From positions 310,001 through 374,000 of the forward strand of contig JADGAX010000002.1 of NCBI GenBank assembly GCA_015231795.1: a stretch of 64,000 bases of DNA, written 5' to 3'. Both the position numbers and the translations under genes were made by a program. The stretch's first letter is position 1, and the number at the start of each line of letters is the position of its first letter. The notes below the pieces were generated by a model. The model was not told the DNA's origin. It saw only the letters and a list, made by a program, of their open reading frames with translations, and did not search any database. Shown here in pieces: positions 61,314 to 64,000 of this stretch. This stretch comes from Alphaproteobacteria bacterium. Lineage in GTDB: Bacteria; Pseudomonadota; Alphaproteobacteria; Rhodospirillales; WMHbin7.

Positions 61314-62125
61314 GGCGTCAAACCATACAGGAACAGCAGCAAAGCCAGGCCAACGGCAAGGCGATAAAGCACGAAAGGCAACAGGCTGGACTGCCTGAGC
61401 CAGCTCATCAGAAATGAAATGGCCAGCAGGCCCGCCAGCGCCGTTGCGCCAAAGGCGATCAGCAAATCCTGCGCGCCCACCAGGGAAGCGTTTGCCCCGC
61501 CGCCGACCAGCCCGTAGACATCAAGCGCCAGTCTGCCCAGCAGCAGGGGGATGAACAAAAGCAGCGCAAAGCGCGCCGCCTCGGTGCGCTCGTAACCTAG
61601 AAAGCGGGCGGCGGTCAGGCTTGCCGCCACGCCCCCAATTCCCGGAATGAAGGCCAAGCAAAGGGCGCAACCGATGAACAGCGATTGGCTTATCGACATA
61701 TGCTGCATGCGCCAGATGGTGACGCCGAACTTGTCGAACAGAAACAGGAGCGGGGCGAAACCGGCCATCGCCCAGGCGATGGTCAGGGGCGCGCTGGGCG
61801 GCTCGATGCCGAGATATCGCAAGGCAAAGGCCAGGGCAAGCGTTGGAATCGTGGCCGCCAGCAGCAGCAGGGCCAGTTTGGCGCCCGGCCTAGTGCGGCC
61901 CTTGAACAGGCTGGGCAAGTCCTTGGCGATGTCCCAGACATCGCGCCAGAAATAAAGCAGCAAAGCGACCAGGGCACCGCCATGCAGCGCGGCGCCGAGG
62001 GAAAGCCCCGCCGCCTGCCAGCCGAGGAAAAGCGGCGCCAGCCCCAGATGGCCCGAGGCAGACAGGGGCAGAAACCCGGCCAGCCCTTGAATCACAGCCA
62101 TCACTACGACCTGTTCGATCGGCAC
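61304..62125 (-). CDS. UppP/BacA-family membrane protein, catalytic residues altered
   Basis: A protein of 273 residues with about seven helices, same length and fold as undecaprenyl-diphosphatase. Motif 1 in active enzymes reads (E/Q)GLTEFLPVSSSGH; here it is [14 protein letters not shown]: the catalytic Glu is Gly, while the His is kept. Motif 2, normally PGxSRSG, is here [18 protein letters not shown]: Ser and the catalytic Arg are missing. Later helices ([19 protein letters not shown]) still match. It is probably inactive as a phosphatase or has a changed role. It precedes gshB on the minus strand and diverges from the FzlA-like gene. Confidence 0.85.
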   Translation of the reverse strand: MPIEQVVVMAVIQGLAGFLPLSASGHLGLAPLFLGWQAAGLSLGAALHGGALVALLLYFWRDVWDIAKDLPSLFKGRTRPGAKLALLLLAATIPTLALAFALRYLGIEPPSAPLTIAWAMAGFAPLLFLFDKFGVTIWRMQHMSISQSLFIGCALCLAFIPGIGGVAASLTAARFLGYERTEAARFALLLFIPLLLGRLALDVYGLVGGGANASLVGAQDLLIAFGATALAGLLAISFLMSWLRQSSLLPFVLYRLAVGLALLLFLYGLTPWS

Positions 62126-62242
62126 GCCATTCCTCTCAAGAGTTTTTTAGGATTCACTTTGGTAGCATCATAACCGGACATCTCTTGCGCCGCCAGGGTC
62201 ACTGGCGTTATAGACTCCTCAGGTGGGGAAAATTACCAAGAC

Positions 62243-62911
62243 ATGCGCACGCTTCATCATCTCTGGCTTTCAGCGCATTCGCGCAAGGTGCGCATAGCGC
62301 TTGGCGAGAAAAAGCTGGGCTTTCGCCTGGAGGCGGAAAAAACCTGGGAGCGCCGTCCTGAATTTCTGGCCCTGAACCCGGCGGGCGAGGTTCCGGTGCT
62401 GATCGAGGAAGATGGTCTGACCCTGGCCGAACATGCGTCGATCTGCGAATATCTGGACGAAACCTATCCCGAGCCGCGGCTGATCGGGGCCGACCCGGTC
62501 GAGCGGGCCGAGGTGCGCCGTCTTTGCGCCTGGTTCGACCAGAAGTTCGAAACCGAAGTAACGCGGCATCTGGTCACTGAAAAGTTGATGAAGCGCTTTT
62601 TGGGCCTGGGCGAGCCGGACTCGCGGGCCATCCGGGCCGGTTTGCAAAATCTGGAAAGCCACCTGGCTTATCTGACCTGGCTGACCGAGCGGCGCAACTG
62701 GCTGGCCGGGAACAGCTTTACCTTGGCCGATATCGCGGCGGCGGCCCATCTGTCTTGCATCGATTATGTGGGCGACATCGCCTGGGACCAAGTGCCGCAT
62801 GTCAAGGATTGGTACGCCAAGATCAAATCGCGCCCCTCCTTCCGCCCTCTGCTGACCGATCACATCCCAGGTGCGCGGCCGCCCGCGCATTACGCGGATC
62901 TCGATTTTTAA
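62243..62911 (+). CDS. GST-fold protein, probable FzlA-type cell-division factor
   Basis: A protein of 222 residues. GST N-domain LHHLWLSAHSRKVRIALGEK and LNPAGEVPVLIEEDGLTLAE, C-domain with AGNSFTLADIAAAAHLSCI. The first lines and the C-terminal PLLTDHIPGARPPAHYADLD resemble FzlA, the FtsZ-binding GST-like protein of Caulobacter, more than catalytic GSTs. FzlA binds FtsZ and affects division; loss is lethal or severe there. A neighbouring uppP gene is also typical. Orthology is inference from memory of the sequence pattern. Confidence 0.7.
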   Translation: MRTLHHLWLSAHSRKVRIALGEKKLGFRLEAEKTWERRPEFLALNPAGEVPVLIEEDGLTLAEHASICEYLDETYPEPRLIGADPVERAEVRRLCAWFDQKFETEVTRHLVTEKLMKRFLGLGEPDSRAIRAGLQNLESHLAYLTWLTERRNWLAGNSFTLADIAAAAHLSCIDYVGDIAWDQVPHVKDWYAKIKSRPSFRPLLTDHIPGARPPAHYADLDF

Positions 62912-63328
62912 TTAGCCGTCGATCAACGACCAGTCGGAGAAAACAGCCGCCTCGCCGCGTTCCTGGCGTGGGCGAATTTCGCCGGTCTCGATATCGACAT
63001 AGGCAAGATGGCGCTGGCCATCCTTCTTAATATCCAGAACTTTGATGAAGCGCTTGCCGCTTTCCAGCACCAGCGCGTCGCCCGGCTGCATTTGCTCGCC
63101 CTTGGATCTTGGCTGCGTCTGCACGAACTGAGGGGCCTCGCCCATCGGCTCCAATTCCGTTTCTGGATCGATATAAGCCAGCGTCAGGCCGGGGCTGGCC
63201 ATGGCGGCGACGAGATAGTGATTGACGTAATCCTTGCTGTCGCGCCAGGCCTTCAGCCAAAGACGGTCTTGATGGCGGACCAAGCGGCCCCCTGGCATGT
63301 CATGGGCGGGCAGTTTGGGCTGGCTCAT
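62912..63328 (-). CDS. Unknown protein
   Basis: A protein of 138 residues; no family recognised. Contains MPGGRLVRHQDRLWLKAWRD, MASPGLTLAYIDPETELEPM and SGKRFIKVLDIKKDGQRHLA, then AYVDIETGEIRPRQERGE. No signal peptide or membrane segment; mixed alpha/beta composition. Its start overlaps the TPR gene's stop by four bases, so both are in one unit. It ends right at the stop of the FzlA-like gene (convergent). Confidence 0.65.
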   Translation of the reverse strand: MSQPKLPAHDMPGGRLVRHQDRLWLKAWRDSKDYVNHYLVAAMASPGLTLAYIDPETELEPMGEAPQFVQTQPRSKGEQMQPGDALVLESGKRFIKVLDIKKDGQRHLAYVDIETGEIRPRQERGEAAVFSDWSLIDG

Positions 63329-64000
63329 TTTTCGGCCCCCTTCACATCCATCAGTTCAAGATTGCGCCTTGCATTGTCCGCCGTTTCGCCATCGGGATTG
63401 ATCGCCAGAATGGCCAGCCAGTCCTGGCGCGCCCCCGCCTTGTTTCCCTTAAGCCTTCTCAAGATGCCGCGTTCCAGCAATGCCTCGGGATACTTGCCGC
63501 CCGACAGGGTGACGGCCTGCTCGGCATCCGCCAAGGCGGGGTCTACCATATCCTGGAATCGTTTCGCCGCCGAACGAAGCGCGTATGGCTCGGCCCTCTT
63601 GGGCGACAACAGAATGGCGGCATCCAAATCCTTGACCGCGCCGCCGTAATCGCCCGCCGCGAACATCACCACCGCCCGGTCGATATATATATCGGGGTTG
63701 CGGGAATCGAGTTTCAAGGCGGCTGTCAAATCTGCATTGGCTTGGCTCAGATTATCCAGCATCAGCTGGGCCTGGGCGGCCTGGGCCAACATCTCGGCCC
63801 GCTTGGGCGCTGGCAGCAGGGTCGAGATGGCCAGCGCCTCCAACCGATAGGCCGCCTCGTCATGCTTGCCCAGATACATCAGGGCCACGGCCTGGCAATG
63901 TTTGGCGGCGTCCCCGCCGCCCATGCCCTGCCATCCCACGGCATGTTCATAGGCCGTCGATGCATCCTGCTTGGCCAGGGCCAGGCAATTTACATATTCC
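63325..64000 (-). CDS. TPR protein, 5' end cut by window edge
   Basis: Open frame of 225 codons from the right edge (reading EYVNCLALAKQDASTAYEHA) to the stop at 63325, with no start in the window that fits; an internal GTG at 63939 is not the true start. TPR units: AKHCQAVALMYLGKHDEAAY, AQAQLMLDNLSQANADLTAA, IYIDRAVVMFAAGDYGGAVK and PEALLERGILRRLKGNKAGA. Such proteins scaffold interactions; a periplasmic place is likely if a signal peptide lies beyond the edge. Function unknown. Confidence 0.8.
   Translation of the reverse strand, partial: EYVNCLALAKQDASTAYEHAVGWQGMGGGDAAKHCQAVALMYLGKHDEAAYRLEALAISTLLPAPKRAEMLAQAAQAQLMLDNLSQANADLTAALKLDSRNPDIYIDRAVVMFAAGDYGGAVKDLDAAILLSPKRAEPYALRSAAKRFQDMVDPALADAEQAVTLSGGKYPEALLERGILRRLKGNKAGARQDWLAILAINPDGETADNARRNLELMDVKGAEK

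Noticed and set aside
1-64000. tRNA, rRNA, CRISPR arrays, intact IS elements or prophage genes
   Set aside because: No cloverleaf-like or rRNA segments, no regularly spaced repeats, no transposase, integrase or phage structural genes were seen.

Overview
The window is chromosomal DNA of an alphaproteobacterium, most likely from the Rhodospirillales (Magnetospirillum/Rhodospirillum-like). This is inferred from gene order and protein character: the block mnmE-mnmG-rsmG-parA-parB, the block DUF3576-leuS-lptE-holA, the run ppsR-maf-aroE-coaE-dnaQ, a hemE gene facing ppsR across a DnaA-box region, HemJ instead of HemG/HemY, a two-domain RibA with a dead RibB half, and two porins of the Rhodospirillales type. 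DNA is GC-rich with tight ATGA/GTGA/TTGA overlaps. There are no rRNA or tRNA genes, no CRISPR array and no intact transposon. It is mostly housekeeping sequence with a few small accessory islets.

Layout. 1-8.9 kb: an edge-cut MFS transporter, a universal stress protein, LolA, a highly structured putative small RNA (about 2.96-3.08 kb), an FAH-family enzyme, exonuclease III, a response regulator, RibA, an unknown Pro-rich protein behind a near-perfect sigma-54 promoter, a cytosolic YkuD protein and YggS. 8.9-13.4 kb: two tandem paralogous TPR-glycosyltransferase-like proteins and a ThiE-like protein. 13.4-16.1 kb: two tandem porins with matching promoters and a shared upstream element. 16.3-27.3 kb: DUF3576, leuS, lptE, holA on the plus strand, converging with mnmE, mnmG, rsmG, parA, parB on the minus strand; two perfect parS sites lie in rsmG and mnmG. 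27.4-33.3 kb: DUF255 protein, Ogt, quinone reductase, methyltransferase, MltA and a Tim44-like protein.

33.4-42.3 kb is the origin region: secB; dnaQ, coaE, aroE, maf and ppsR on the minus strand; a 382-bp intergenic region with one perfect and several near-match DnaA boxes (the Caulobacter-type oriC position between the RP001/DUF299 gene and hemE); then hemE, hemH, hemJ and rho on the plus strand. With parS about 14 kb away, the window holds the replication and segregation centre of the chromosome. 42.3-47.6 kb: a lactate-utilisation operon (lutA, lutB, an unknown membrane protein, lutC), then Smr, an XRE regulator and a glycosyltransferase, closed by a palindromic repeat. 47.7-54 kb: hslVU and pyrF on the minus strand, divergent from hisB-hisH-hisA-hisF-hisE-HIT.

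54.3-64 kb: comM, with a PIN/HicB-like toxin-antitoxin pair inserted at its 5' end and bounded by a duplicated 21-bp piece of the comM start; an AT-richer ankyrin-repeat secreted protein; a short gene remnant; a transglutaminase-like protein; a D,D-carboxypeptidase; gshB; a UppP-family protein that has lost key catalytic residues; an FzlA-like GST-fold protein; and two genes at the right edge, the last cut off. Best leads for follow-up: the C-rich-loop small RNA, the sigma-54 gene pair, the duplicated TPR-glycosyltransferase locus, the origin/parS layout, the comM toxin-antitoxin insertion, the divergent UppP and the extra membrane protein in the lut operon.
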